The position numbers and the translations under genes were made by a program. A DNA stretch of 64,000 bases from Pelodera strongyloides (Eukaryota; Nematoda; Chromadorea; Rhabditida; Rhabditidae). The stretch covers positions 124,001-188,000 of the forward strand of contig JAANDG010000167.1 of the NCBI GenBank assembly GCA_036852015.1, read 5' to 3'. Positions within the stretch are counted from its first letter, which is position 1; the number at the start of each line of letters is the position of its first letter. Below, piece by piece: positions 1 through 10,979 of this stretch. The notes under the pieces were generated by a model, which saw only the letters and a program-made list of their open reading frames with translations, did no database searches and was not told where the DNA came from.

Positions 1-629
1 CTATGCCTCGTCATAACGAAGCACTACGAAAAAATAACAATTTTAACATGAAACAAGCTATACGTACATAAACATCGGTAGAACTGGCTCTAGTACCTTT
101 CCAAAAAAAATTAACGCACCAACATGTTATATACGGTAAAAACTTTCAAAAATAGGTAAAAGAAAAGAAAGTACACTTTTGAAGTGCACCATTCGGTTCG
201 AGCTCTTGTTTCGCTGCAAGACTCGTAACTATACTGTATTGGCAATTTGCCATTGCATACATCTTTGACCTCAGTGTGTCAATTTTTTTCTCGCAAAATT
301 TTTTCTCGCATTTTTTTCTGTGTAGTACACATACTTTCCTAGTTTGTTTCTTTTTTGGTGGTTTATGATGTCTTTATAATCTTCGCGAAGTCCACTTTGC
401 AGTTACCTCTATTTTGTCGAAACCGAATAGCGGAGTATCGAAGTTGTTCCAGGTACAAGAGAGATTTGTTGTTATTTGCGAGTTTTACTTTAGTTTCTTC
501 ATCTAGTACAATCTTACTTGAGTAATACAGCCAAATATTTACGTTTAAAATTGTCTGTAGTAGGCGATATTTGAATCGGACTCTGTATTGTGTGGTTTTC
601 ACAAAACAATTCAGCGTTCTCTATTTCAG
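1..629. other. Upstream region without a recognised gene
   Basis: AT-rich sequence with poly-T tracts. I see no convincing coding exon on either strand; the short open frames here have no recognisable protein character. It ends with a polypyrimidine tract and CAG directly before the start codon at 630. Confidence 0.5.
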
Positions 630-1120
630 ATGAACTCACTACGGGTACTCCAACCAACGACACTTACCCGATTGTCGATTCGATGGAACTGTCCGTGGCA
701 CCGGAACAGTTTTCGACCGTGCTACTTTCCCTTTAAATTGCAGGTAGTCAATTTTCTTCGTCTTGTTGTTGCGCCATCACACGTCCCCTTTATCGTTTCA
801 TTCGGAAAACTGGCTAGACTTCAGAACGTACAGCTAAGGACAACGAACGACGTCGTACCAGGACATGTTCTCTTATTTTCTTGGCGCTTGACGCTTGTTT
901 ACAAAGACGCGTTCCATTTAAAACCACAACTCTTAGTAATGAACAGAATTATAATAAAATGTCAGTTTTTCAGGAAAAATTGAACGTCGACACTGTTGAA
1001 GCTAGAACGAAAACGCGCGGCGGCCGTCTTATGCTCATGCGCCGTGTTCTGAAAGAGCAATCATTCCTTGGTTATATTACCAAACCACGGGAATCTGAGA
1101 AGATCAACTATCCCATTTGA
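630..1120 (+). CDS. Putative mitochondrial ribosomal protein bL34m-like
   Basis: Proposed exons 630-743 and 974-1120 (phase 0 junction, 86 aa). The first exon follows CTATTTCAG directly. It encodes 38 residues rich in Arg and almost free of acidic residues, as expected for a mitochondrial targeting sequence. The second exon contains RTKTRGGRLMLMRRVLK, which resembles the C-terminal half of bL34 proteins (Thr, Gly-Arg, Leu-x-Arg-Arg, Leu-Lys). Against it: the usual QPS/KRxxxHGF segment of bL34 is not seen, and the C-terminal extension after this motif is long. If correct, it is a structural protein of the large subunit of the mitochondrial ribosome. It converges on the CHAF1B gene. The coding call is moderate and the product call is tentative. 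Confidence 0.42.
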
Positions 1121-2598
1121 GTCAGTTATCTTCAACTGTAAGGTGTCTCACCAAGTCTTGATTCTCCTGACCTCGAAATAATCATTGGTTTCTTTTTCTT
1201 TACTCATTAATTGGCGTGTTTGTATATTTTATGTTGTAGTAGATTTCGAAATGCTAGTGTCTGACTAGGAATAGTTTAGTTAGCGTACTTATTAGTGTTA
1301 CATATTGCGTTGTTATGCCCGTTTTCTCGATAAACTATGGTCAACGGTTGTTGCTCTATGTGTGTGTTGAAGATACAGCGCCTTTATTCATATGTACAGG
1401 TATTCTCACAAAACGCCCATAATTAATAAACATATTTACGAAGATAAACAGTAGTATCTTGGGGAGTGATATATTTTTCCTCGTTACGGTGCACCTACAG
1501 TACCCCTACCGCTTACCTTTTTGTAAATGTTCTCATCGCCTTTGTCCTAATTCGTAATACCCCAGTCATTTACCGTACACCTCAACCGTATTCCCACAAA
1601 TATCCTTGCTAAATTGCACTATTCACTAAACTTATTTGATAGATTTCAAGAAAACTTAAGTTTAGTTTCCACGCTGTGTGCCACTTTAGTTCACAGCTCT
1701 AGTTTACTGTTTCACTAAACAAACAAACATTAGACCTACTACGTATTAGCATAGAGTCACACGTGATATCCCACATTACTACGGACGATTTTATACAGTA
1801 CCGTGAATCAGCATAAACAAGAAAACTCCCGAGACCAAAAAAAACCCTAAAACGGTTAATTCTGAAAAGATGCCAGCATTTTACAAGGTTAGCTACAAAG
1901 AACAACACAGCCAAACCAAATTTGCGCAATTTTTAGAATAACGATCAGTACAGTAAATATACAGAAAACCTAGTGTAAGTGAGATGCATAACACACAGCG
2001 TAAATCAGAGATAACATTCGCAAACTTAAATCAATAACCGAGTATCACGAAAGTTCACAAGTCTTTTTAAAGAGAGATCAATACCTACAACAAAGATCAA
2101 AAGACAATACCGGAATGTAAGAAGACCATTACAACATACCGTAGCAGTATTACAAATTAAAATACAAGTCAACAAAATCAAAATACGTCAGCGATTCCGA
2201 ACACATAAGTTAATCAATAATCACAAAACAAACAAGCAAAGAAAAACAAGGGGAACCAAGTGTTACATATAGTAACTAACAGATGCAAAATGAAATATGT
2301 CCTAACATCGACATACATTGGTTCAAATGTGATAACTTGGTGAACATTCGGCTTAGAAGCTCCTACGCCCATTACTGCCTTGTACATCAGGTATTTGCTT
2401 ATAAAACAAGCACAACCGTCAATTTTGCCTATTAGTCACATCTTCAACCAGTTTACAGTATACTAAAATGCACCAAAAACATGATAAACATGCAAATATA
2501 TTTCGGCCAGACATACAAATAGCTAACGACAGAGTAGAGGATTTAAGGTAGCTGATGAAATATACAGTAGTTCAGATCAAAACTCAAAACACCTAAAC
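1121..2598. other. Intergenic region between two convergent genes
   Basis: About 1.5 kb between the stop of the putative bL34m gene and the stop of the minus-strand CHAF1B gene. No exon, RNA gene or clear repeat was recognised. It should contain both 3' untranslated regions. Confidence 0.5.
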
Positions 2599-5500
2599 CT
2601 ACTCCTGAGACTCACTCTTGGGCGTTGAAATTGTCACAAATTCTATTCTCTTCTTCTTACGCACCTCGATCGGTTTAGCCTCTGGCTCTGCTTCCCTTTT
2701 GACCGAGCTAAAAAAAGGGCGAATATTTATATCGATAACTCCGCCAAGCAATCGATAAATACAAGCTAGACAGTACTAAAAGCCATACTTCTACTATTGG
2801 ATCCAATTCAATCCCTATATTCCCACAAAATGGTAGCCAAGGGCGTTAGACTGTAATTCTTCAACTACCCATGGCATAAACTCGTTGACGCTCTGACCGA
2901 CGAAACCACCATCCGGATTAGCATATTGCATAAATTTAGACGGTTGTCTTGAGCTCGTAGTTATACCACCGTCGGTATTAGAATATTAGGTATGGTGAAA
3001 ATCAGAAACGTATCATCAAGAGATACAAGTTTCGGAAACACTAGATATACTTGGATGGTGGTTTTGAGCTTTTCCCGAAGAGTTTTATGCCCTACGTAAT
3101 CGCACCCTTCACGTCCAAAAATGACACACTCAATCGTCAAATACTCTCTCTCTACCACCAAGCTTCAAAAACCACAACGGACTGAAAGAACATACCCCTG
3201 CCCAGTCTCAGTCTCAGTAGCAGTACTCGGACCATCTGCCGATCTCTCGCTCTCCTCCGATCGCCTTATCTCTGAGCCAGACTCCTCCTCCTCCTTCTCT
3301 TGCTTTGGCTCCCTATCATCCCTGAATCCCTCATACTTCTGTGGAAGGAAGAACTTCTTCAGACTTGCAGACTTCGGAGTCTTTGGCGTCAGTGCTTCTC
3401 TCACAGGCGTCTTAACACTAGGCGTTGACGGTTTCGGCGTTTTGGGCGCTTTCTGAGGTCTAGAAATAGTTCAATACGTTTCTCTTCTTTTTTTTACTCT
3501 CGTTGATCGGTTGATCAAGATGACAGACAGTTCGTCTTAAGTTGCTTCAGTGTAGTTCAACATACTTATTTACGCCTTTTACATGGAATAAATCTCGGAG
3601 TAAATCGCGAACGGAACCTTTTAGATTTGGATGTACGAACTAAGAATATGTATAATTCTATGCCTTAGCGTAGTGCAAGTGGAGTTTATTTTAGATTTTA
3701 AGTGCTGGTAATGAAACATTGGGAATATGTTTTTTTTTGCTAGCAGGACAGTGATGCGAAAAACAGACACAAGCATCACAAACATAATCCCGATGTTTCA
3801 CTATCAGCACTAAAAGCTACAATAGACTCCGCTACGCTAAGACATAGAAGTAAGCAGGAAGTTCTAACTACTCTCGTACTCTCAACTTTATATCCTGACT
3901 TTGATAGGATCTCGCAACGATTCTTAACAATTACAGGTAATAGGTAATTGGAGTATTGGAGGCAATAACACAGTCCACTCTAACTTCAGCGTATCAATTC
4001 CGCGCGTAAATGGAGGTGGTGTTTCCTTAGCTTAGTGATAGACCGTTTTTAATAAAACACCAAGCTTCACTCAAATATATAAAGTTCTAATTGCTTTCGG
4101 ACGTGGTCAAAACCAACGCGGAGGTGGTTCTGCGTGTTTCAACGCACCAACCTATACCCCTGTAACAATAGTCCCTTACTTTGCTGGGTTCGCTTCATCA
4201 TTCTTAGCCGGGGATCCATTTTCACTCTCTGTCTTTTCCTTCTTCTCCTTGCGTGGACCCCGCTTTCTCACCTAAAATAATAGTGGATGAAGAGTAATAC
4301 CAAACTAATACCAGTCGGGGTGGCTCATTGCAAACGTCCGCGCTTCGCAGTCAGCTGACCCGAGTTCGAATTTCGAATCCAGCCATCACATTAGGTAACA
4401 AAGAAAAGCAAACTAGCAAACACTCTGACGCGCGATTTGTTTACACTACATGGGACTAAAGCGCCCAATACACGTTACAAAACCGGCTTTATACCGCTTC
4501 AAATAAATAAACCTACGCACCTGAATAAGTTTGGGAGAAGGAGGTGGCTCAGGAATTGTCTCCTTTTCAATTGTAATTCCCCATTCACCATCGTCAATGT
4601 TCAACTTCAGGAAGCTGTTGTAGCTGAAACAAGCCTTAGTTTAGTTGATCAGATCTCTGGCCTGCCGAAGGACATCGTACTACTAACCCCGCATAAGCGC
4701 TGAGATACGTTATCTTACACTGTATATTTTTTATATTTATTCCATTATATGTCATGTCTGCGGAACATTTTCTGCGGAACATGTCATAAGCACACTTTGA
4801 GATTGCAGTTTGAACTCCCTTGAATAAAGGTGCACGCACTTGTGGCGCAAAAGATTTATTTATTTATTATATCTTATTGGATTTACCATGGTTTTTCTCT
4901 TCTTTGATTTTCCACATACAGTAATTGTCACCCACTACAAAATGCAATCATCATGAAAAGTGGAAAATGACTTATTATTATTATTACTTACTGGTACATT
5001 ATACCGTAAAACTAACGGTGAACTACCAATACATTGCAACCTCCAACACAGACAGATGTTCAATGAAAACCCAAACCCAAAGCAAACAAAGAACCCAACC
5101 AATGGCAAACACCACAACTACAATACACAACTCCAATGTTTCACAGTGTGCATAAAAGTTCCCAATTACGCAGATTAGCGCTAGTTGTGATTTTCTGGGT
5201 CACAGTACTTAACCAGTCTTCCCTTCCCGATTAGGTCGTTAGTCCCCAACGCTGACTGAGAAAAACTTTGCTTACAACCTTACATTCACATATAAGAGGT
5301 TAACCACATTCTGTCTAAGCAGCAAATAAAGTGACGAAAATAGTATGCAACATCGTACTTTACCGCTTCCATGATACACTACCGTACGTCTTACCGCTAA
5401 GGTACCACATCCATAATACACTACCGTACGTCTTAACACTAAGCTACCACATCAATGATACATTACCGTACGTCTTACCACTAAGGTAACACCCAGAGAA

Positions 5501-7126
5501 AACCAAAACTAACCCCTCCAATGAAGATACAACCACATTCTTGCCATCTGCACTCCAGCAGGCATCCGTTAGGTTATTGTAATGAATATTGTCCACGTAT
5601 GCAATCGGGTGCGTGTGTTGCGAGTCGTGAAAGTAGATCTGCATCTTGGTCATGGTTAACCACACGACACGGTATGGAAGCCTAAAGAAGGAAACATAAA
5701 AGTATATTGATAGCATTTAGCGTACGCCTGTCATCTCCAAAAAGGGTAGGAAGTCGGAATCATGAAAAAAAACCGTGCAAAATTAGAAAGACAAGTTCGT
5801 AAATCCGCATTTCACCACAAAACAAGTCGCTCAGTATTTGCACACGCTACATGATGAGAATACACCGCCTATGCCTATCATAAACTTCAAACACCGGATG
5901 CTGTATAGCTTTGATGAATATAAACCGCACTTACCCAGTATAATTCTCCTCTTCATCGGTCAACTTGAAGAGTACTGGACACATTCTCACCGCAAACGTT
6001 GGTCGATGCGCCGGCAAAAAGCAGTGGACCTTGTCTCTGAAAAAAGAAGCCTACATGCAAACAACTTAGGGCGCATTCGAGATGGACATTTTCCGGAAAA
6101 GAAAAGAAAAAAGTGGTTCGAGATGGACACCGAGAAAAAAAATAATACATGTAAAATAATTGTCGAAAATGCAAATGTACCGAAACTAAAATCAATCGAT
6201 CATTTGCATGTGTATGCGTGGCATTCTTTTCTGGTGAAATCCATCTCGAACCAAAAGTTTTCTTTTTCTTTTCCGGAAATGTTCATCTCGAATGCGCCCT
6301 TAGGCCGGTTTCACCTGTTTCACGAACACTTCTGTTTGGCACGGATCTTCCGTGCGCCACAAAATAGCGTGCAAAGAGAAGAGATACATACAATTATCGA
6401 TTGTTCACTTCTCATGTAAATGTTAGTGAAACCGGCTCTTATCAAACAAAACGTCTGGGATTATACGAATTGATTGAACAAATTTTGTTTCATAAAGAAA
6501 AACACTTGAAACATCACATTTTCAGATTCGCATTACAGTAAAGGAAAACATAACACCCAAAAGGACAGTCCGCCTAAACTGACTCAGTGCACGTGTATCT
6601 GCTTGTGTGCGTGTGTGAACATTGAGAGCACTCTTCATTTTAACGTTAAAAAATAAAAAAGGGGATGTATTCTCCCAAAAGAAAACAAAATTTCACAAAA
6701 CCTACTTGTCAATTTCACTCCTCTTAAACACAAAGGTTCCGTACGCATTTTGTGTTCCAATTTCCAAGTGCCCAGCTGAAAGATGGGATTATTATTGTAT
6801 TGTATATCTATTTTCGTTGATTTTCCAGTTACAGTATTATCACCTTTGATCAACTGAAAGAATCATGCAACTGGGAATAAATTATTATTATTATTATAAC
6901 GTAAGGTACATCAATCTTGGCACGTAAAACAAGCAATTGATAATACATCGGATAAGATAAGAAAACAACCAATAAATTGTATAATGTCTAAAATTACCCG
7001 GCGCAACAATCAACTCTCCACATGGGGAAAATGCCACTGCTCGGTGAAAACTCGTCAGCTGGTCATCGTGGAACAACTTGTATGGCTGAAACGAAAATAT
7101 TTACAACCAGGAAACTGAACTAACAT

Positions 7127-7161
<35 letters not shown>

Positions 7162-10070
7162 AAATCTTCCCCATTGCTACCAAAGTCAAGTTCAAACCTC
7201 CGGCACGCTACCACATTCGCGAATTTACAACGACCAAGAGTCTTTTTCAGGCGTTCATCAACAAAATTGTCAAAATTATGTTCACATCGCATGACACAAA
7301 CCAGCATAAATAAGTAGGACGGCATTCACCGGGTGTTCTCGAGCTAAATACTGGTCAGTTTTTGAAACACCGAGTAGACCGTTATGCAGCTTCATAAATT
7401 ACAATAAAAAAATCGAGCTAAATTCGAGCAAATTAGCATAAATAGGCAAGAATTCAGCTGTCCAGGATGTGTTTCAAAAACCGGCCGGTATTCCGCTGAA
7501 ACCCCGCCTTGAGCTGAGCCACCGACCTGGTTCATGACCAAACCAAATACGTCAAAAAAAAACTAACCTTAGCCTCTGCATACAATCCCAAAATGCTTGA
7601 CGCCGGCAGGTCAAGCATTCCAAAGGATCGTAATTTCGTTCCTTTATTCGCATCAATCAGGTCCATCTTTCTATCCGTTGACATCGTGACAATGTATTTT
7701 CCCCGGGGATCCCAGCAAAGTCCATTGGGGAATTGACGGAAACCCCGCAGTGAAAGGAGACGCTTACCTGAAGACGACCAACTACAGATGCCGTATTTAC
7801 CAACGCACAGGGAGCCCTCCCTAGACTCACGAGCGCTCTGAATCTCTTCGGCTCTCGCACTCTCTACACACTCTTTGGCTCCCTAGGGGTGAATACGGCC
7901 TCTGCTATCACATCGGAAATTACCGGATAGGAAGGTTTATGCTCCTGTATACACCGAACAAAGCAACAAGATCCCGGTTTCCATCTTTCAGCACATCAAA
8001 CAAAACAATGGGATCACCATCCACATGCCAAACATATATTACAAAAATTCATACATTTTGTTGTGTTTATAAGTATCGTACGTCAAACAGTTGAGCATTT
8101 GAATACCAACCCGTTTGAGCGTCGTGTATCAGAATCGAGTTGTCTCTGGACGCACTCGCGAGACTTTTGCCATCAGGACTCCACGCCAACGTGGAGATAT
8201 CCGAATCGTGATTGAATACTTTAAGCCGCACCTGGAATTCCTATGTATTAGACTTAAATTAAATCACTCCTTAAAGCCGTACTGTAACTACTTTGGGAAA
8301 TTTGCATGCGATACGAATTTCCTATGTATCCTAGTTAACTTGGTGCCGTAAGCCGGAAGCTTCGGACGGGCACCAAACGTTTGCATATGATACATAAGAA
8401 ATTCGTAGCATACGCAAATGCAAATTTCCCAAAGTAGGCACACTACGGCTTTAAAGCTAGTGATCAAACGGAGAAGAGCTAATTACCTTAACGGTCTACA
8501 TTTTTAATAGACATAACGCAATATCGACATGTTTCACAACTGTATCAAAACAAACAATGAAGGTCAATAATAACTCGTTAACATGTTGACAAAACTTGCA
8601 GCCAACTATGATCAAAACCCGAGACTTACATCATAAGTCGTAAGTCTGTCATTCAGTCTCGCTTAATAGTCATTGAAGATAATTGACAATTATCCAGGCA
8701 ATTAAAGCCTAATTACCCAGTTTTCCCTGTTCGGAGGCAAAGCATCCGCTTCAGAAGCACTCGGCGCGGTCAGCGGTTGATCACTCAAGTTCCACACAAC
8801 AATTCGACCCTCCGAATCACCAGACGCCAGTAAATTACCTGAAACTCATTAGAATTAATTAGAAACTAATTAGAATCAACCAATCACAACAATGACTACA
8901 ACAAACTACCTGAACACTATACTTTCAAGTAATGAAGAAATTAAGAGATATCTGGTCAAATCGTGACCTTACATTGCTATAGATTGCATGAAACAAAGGA
9001 AAATAATTGGATAGGCGTTCTTACTTATCAAACGGACAAGCGACCTGTGCCGTGTGCTAGTTGGTCAAAATATTGAATTAGCTAGTGCAATAATAATAAT
9101 AATAATACTAATTTATTGACACATTGCAATTATCAATATGTTTCAAAAAATTCATAAAATTAGGACTGGCTCTAGATTCGCGTTGTGTAAGCCAGTAAAG
9201 CCTGTCGATCAAGACATTGAATTACCGAGCGCACTTAGTAATAAATTAATGTTCCAAAAAATACATAAAATTCGGACTATCTCTGGTTTATTCGCGTTTC
9301 GTACCCCAAAAGCCATAAAGCCGCAACTGTATTATTGCCTTTTTATACAGTAAAAGAAAATAGTTAGATAAAAACTACAAACTACAACTAATAAACAGAA
9401 AAATGAATCGAACCTGAAGCTATGGGAGAAAATCGAACACAATTCACAGCTACGTTGTGACAAGAGAGGTTCGCAATAAAGTTCACAGCCAACCGATCCA
9501 CAGGCATGCTGCATTTTTCAAAGGAAAACTCCCAGATTCGTACCTCTTTCTAAAAGGACAACATGTCCGAATATCATTAATCGCAAATATCAGTCAGTGT
9601 TAGACTAACAATAGCAATATACCTCCCTCATAGTATGTTAATAGCGTTTTTGCAGAAGAAAAGCTTCTCCACACTAGCATATGGCCCGCCAAATTCTGGC
9701 CGGTTTTGAAACGCATCGGGTACACCGGCATTTTTATGCAGCTTATGTGAATGAGCATAAAATAGAATACAAATCGAGCTAAATTCGAGTAAATTAGCAT
9801 AAATCCGTAAGAGCTCAGTTGTCCACGATGCGTTTCAAAAATCGGCCGTTCGCTTTAAACAAACTGAAACCAAACACCAGGCGAAGTTTGAGACATCATA
9901 CGCCATGGATACTTACACATTTTAGACCAAAACAATCCACGCAAGAACATGCCCACCTGCACACTTGCGGTTACAATCCTGTACTTATTTTCTCTGGAAA
10001 ACGGGTGTATATCAACAGAAAGAAGTCCGGCCCGATCATGCCAGAAGATTTCTGGCATATAATGTTGCAT
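2599..10070 (-). CDS. CHAF1B: Chromatin assembly factor 1 subunit B (p60), WD40 protein
   Basis: Exons in coding order: 10070-9957, 9549-9414, 8838-8717, 8231-8111, 7767-7568, 7085-6998, 6775-6706, 6036-5935, 5681-5514, 4623-4521, 3452-3196, 2707-2599; 1590 nt, 529 aa, all phases agree. CAF-1 p60 works with p150 and p48 to deposit new H3-H4, handed over by ASF1, on replicated DNA. Family landmarks: PEIFWHDRAGLLSVDIH at the N-terminus, WSPDGKSLASASRDNSI, FHDDQLTSFHRAVAFSP, and YVDNIHYNNLTDACWSADGK. The WD40 propeller covers about residues 1-400. The tail (409-529) is Ser/Thr-Pro and Lys/Glu rich, with SASLKKFFLPQ (Phe442-Phe443, like a PCNA-binding PIP box lacking the Gln). It ends in KKKRIEFVTISTPK (from 511), resembling the ASF1-binding B-domain motif of p60 proteins. 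Introns hold several MITEs. A possible alternative last exon is listed separately. Confidence 0.93.
2868..3085. repeat. Dispersed repeat, copy 1 (partner at 42362-42575)
   Basis: A segment of about 215 bp starting CATGGCATAAACTCGTTGAC is closely matched at 42362-42575, including TTAGGTATGGTGAAAATCAG and the GGTTTTGAGCTTTTCCCG end. A diverged inverted relative lies around 36258-36380. No coding content. It looks like an old non-autonomous transposon. Confidence 0.75.
3985..4165 (-). mobile_element. MITE family D, copy 1
   Basis: Reverse-oriented copy of a 180-210-bp element with ends CAGGGGTATAGG...CATACCCTG and an internal GACCACCTCCGGAAGCAATT segment. Other copies: 11195-11380, 12895-13105 and 33455-33585. 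It lies in a CHAF1B intron next to the alternative exon. Confidence 0.7.
4176..4271 (-). other. CHAF1B: Possible alternative last exon of CHAF1B
   Basis: After the acceptor TTTTAG, a 32-codon frame starts in the phase left by exon 10 (4521-4623). It encodes VRKRGPRKEKKEK..., a basic and acidic tail, and ends with TAA. No phase-0 donor lies before the stop, so this exon cannot be joined to the 3452-3196 exon; using it would give a 439-aa protein without the PIP-like and B-domain-like tail. This is inferred from splice signals and phase only. Confidence 0.45.
4319..4395 (+). repeat. tRNA-derived SINE-like head
   Basis: GTGGCTCATTGCAAACG (A-box-like) followed about 35 bases later by CCCGAGTTCGAATTTCG (B-box-like), as in a tRNA-derived SINE promoter. 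The segment does not fold as a complete tRNA. It lies in a CHAF1B intron. Confidence 0.5.
4872..4990 (+). repeat. ATT-tailed retroposon fragment, copy 1
   Basis: Contains GATTTTCCACATACAGTAAT and ends in (ATT)n. A related copy with the same order of motifs and the same ATT tail lies at 6783-6898. A trinucleotide tail without inverted ends suggests the 3' end of a non-LTR retroposon. Confidence 0.5.
6069..6299. mobile_element. PIF/Harbinger-like MITE (231 bp)
   Basis: Long inverted-repeat element beginning GGGCGCATTCGAGATGG and ending with its complement, flanked by TTA on both sides (6066-6068 and 6300-6302). TTA target duplication and a GGG-starting terminal repeat fit PIF/Harbinger. Its edge is about 32 bp upstream (in coding sense) of CHAF1B exon 8. 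A sister element is at 60095-60364. Confidence 0.8.
6783..6898 (+). repeat. ATT-tailed retroposon fragment, copy 2
   Basis: Same family as 4872-4990: GATTTTCCAGTTACAGTATT followed by AATAAATTATTATT and an ATT tail. In a CHAF1B intron. Confidence 0.5.
7133..7160. repeat. (TA)n microsatellite
   Basis: Uninterrupted TA/AT dinucleotide run of about 26 bases in a CHAF1B intron. Confidence 0.9.
7350..7502. mobile_element. MITE family A, degenerate copy
   Basis: Inverted arms with CAGTTTTTGAAACACCGAG at the left and GTGTTTCAAAAACCGGCCGG at the right, with the typical interior (ATAAATTACAATAAAAAAATCGAGC). Ends are worn compared with the 42888-43069 copy. Confidence 0.65.
7788..7902. mobile_element. 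MITE family B, copy 1
   Basis: Palindromic element of the type GAGGCCGTATTCACCAACA...GGTGAATACGGCCTC, here shortened on one arm. Middle sequence GAGCGCTCTGAATCTC and CACTCTCTAC is shared with the other copies. In a CHAF1B intron. Confidence 0.75.
8245..8457. mobile_element. Foldback MITE with GCCGTA ends
   Basis: Imperfect inverted repeat: TTAAAGCCGTACTGTAACTA...CACTACGGCTTTAAAG, with a central GCCGGAAGCTTCGGACGG. A diverged relative is at 23820-23951. It begins right beside CHAF1B exon 4. Confidence 0.7.
9692..9857. mobile_element. MITE family A copy
   Basis: CTGGCCGGTTTTGAAACGCA at the left and TGCGTTTCAAAAATCGGCCG plus TTCGCTTTAAA at the right, with the standard AT-rich interior. Lies between CHAF1B exons 1 and 2. 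Confidence 0.75.
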
Positions 10071-10979
10071 CTTCGATCACTAAACGATACACAATTACCG
10101 AATTAAAGATCTATAATAGCACCCTAGTCAATATAAACAGAGCAACAGGGTAACCGCAACAATATCAAAATGATATCTAAAACGCTAATTATAAGAGAAT
10201 ATTTCAGAGCATCTATTTCGCGGAAAAACATTTTCAAACTCGCGCGCGAATCATAAAAACGCAATGGACGCAGGATAACCAAACGCCCGCTGTACAGTTA
10301 CGTACGCGCATCCAACATACAGTATATTTTTCACCCTACGGTAGTTTTCAAGGTATTTTGGAAAACACTGTCATCCCAACTAACCAAATTATAAACGAAT
10401 GAGCTAACTTCCTTGGGACAAATTTGCCCCGATCAGAAACTCTTTGTAAACCCCTGTGCTAATTTGACAGAAAAAAAAGTAAAAAGAAATGGCAGAAGTT
10501 TCCCTAAAACGGAATCAAATGAAAAATACACAAGAACAAAACGTGGTGCCTCAACCACAAGAATTCAAAACAACAACCAAAAAAAAACTAATCAACTTTA
10601 TTTACACATCATTATTAATCCATTTCTCTATCAGAATAGGACTCACAACAAAATACAAACGAAAAAAACTCAGAGGTACTGTACACAAACAACTGCAACA
10701 AATATTATACACTTAAATACACCGCTAATTTCCTAAAGATGGTAAACATACACGACACTCTAACGCCGCTCAGCTCACTGTTGTTATGCTTGTACGTTAT
10801 CTTCGACGAAACTATGAAAGTAATGAAACAGTACTACAGAAGCCATATTCATTCACCATCGAATTCCCTCGGGGAACGGGAGCTAGACCCTAGGGACATA
10901 ATGAAAGTCACAGGGAAAAGGCAGAGTTCCCCGGGGAATTGAGTGGTGAACATGGCTCCTTACACAACTAGTACTTCGT
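10071..10979. other. Intergenic region between CHAF1B and sod-2
   Basis: 909 bp between the sod-2 stop and the CHAF1B start, both on the minus strand. Mostly A-rich on the plus strand, and it carries a family C MITE (10842-10953). Same-strand neighbours could be an operon, but the gap is long for that. Confidence 0.5.
10842..10953. mobile_element. MITE family C, copy 1
   Basis: Palindromic: AAGCCATATTCATTCACCAT...ATTGAGTGGTGAACATGGCT with inner TCCCTCGGGGAAC and GTTCCCCGGGGAATTG. Other copies: 11601-11736 and 39268-39486. Confidence 0.75.

Noticed and set aside
1699..1929. 76-codon minus-strand frame with a hydrophobic start
   Set aside because: No splice context or homology, and it lies in the probable 3' region between convergent genes.
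10413..10736. Lys/Asn/Thr-rich open frames of 75-107 codons
   Set aside because: A-rich DNA translated; no codon structure or homology.
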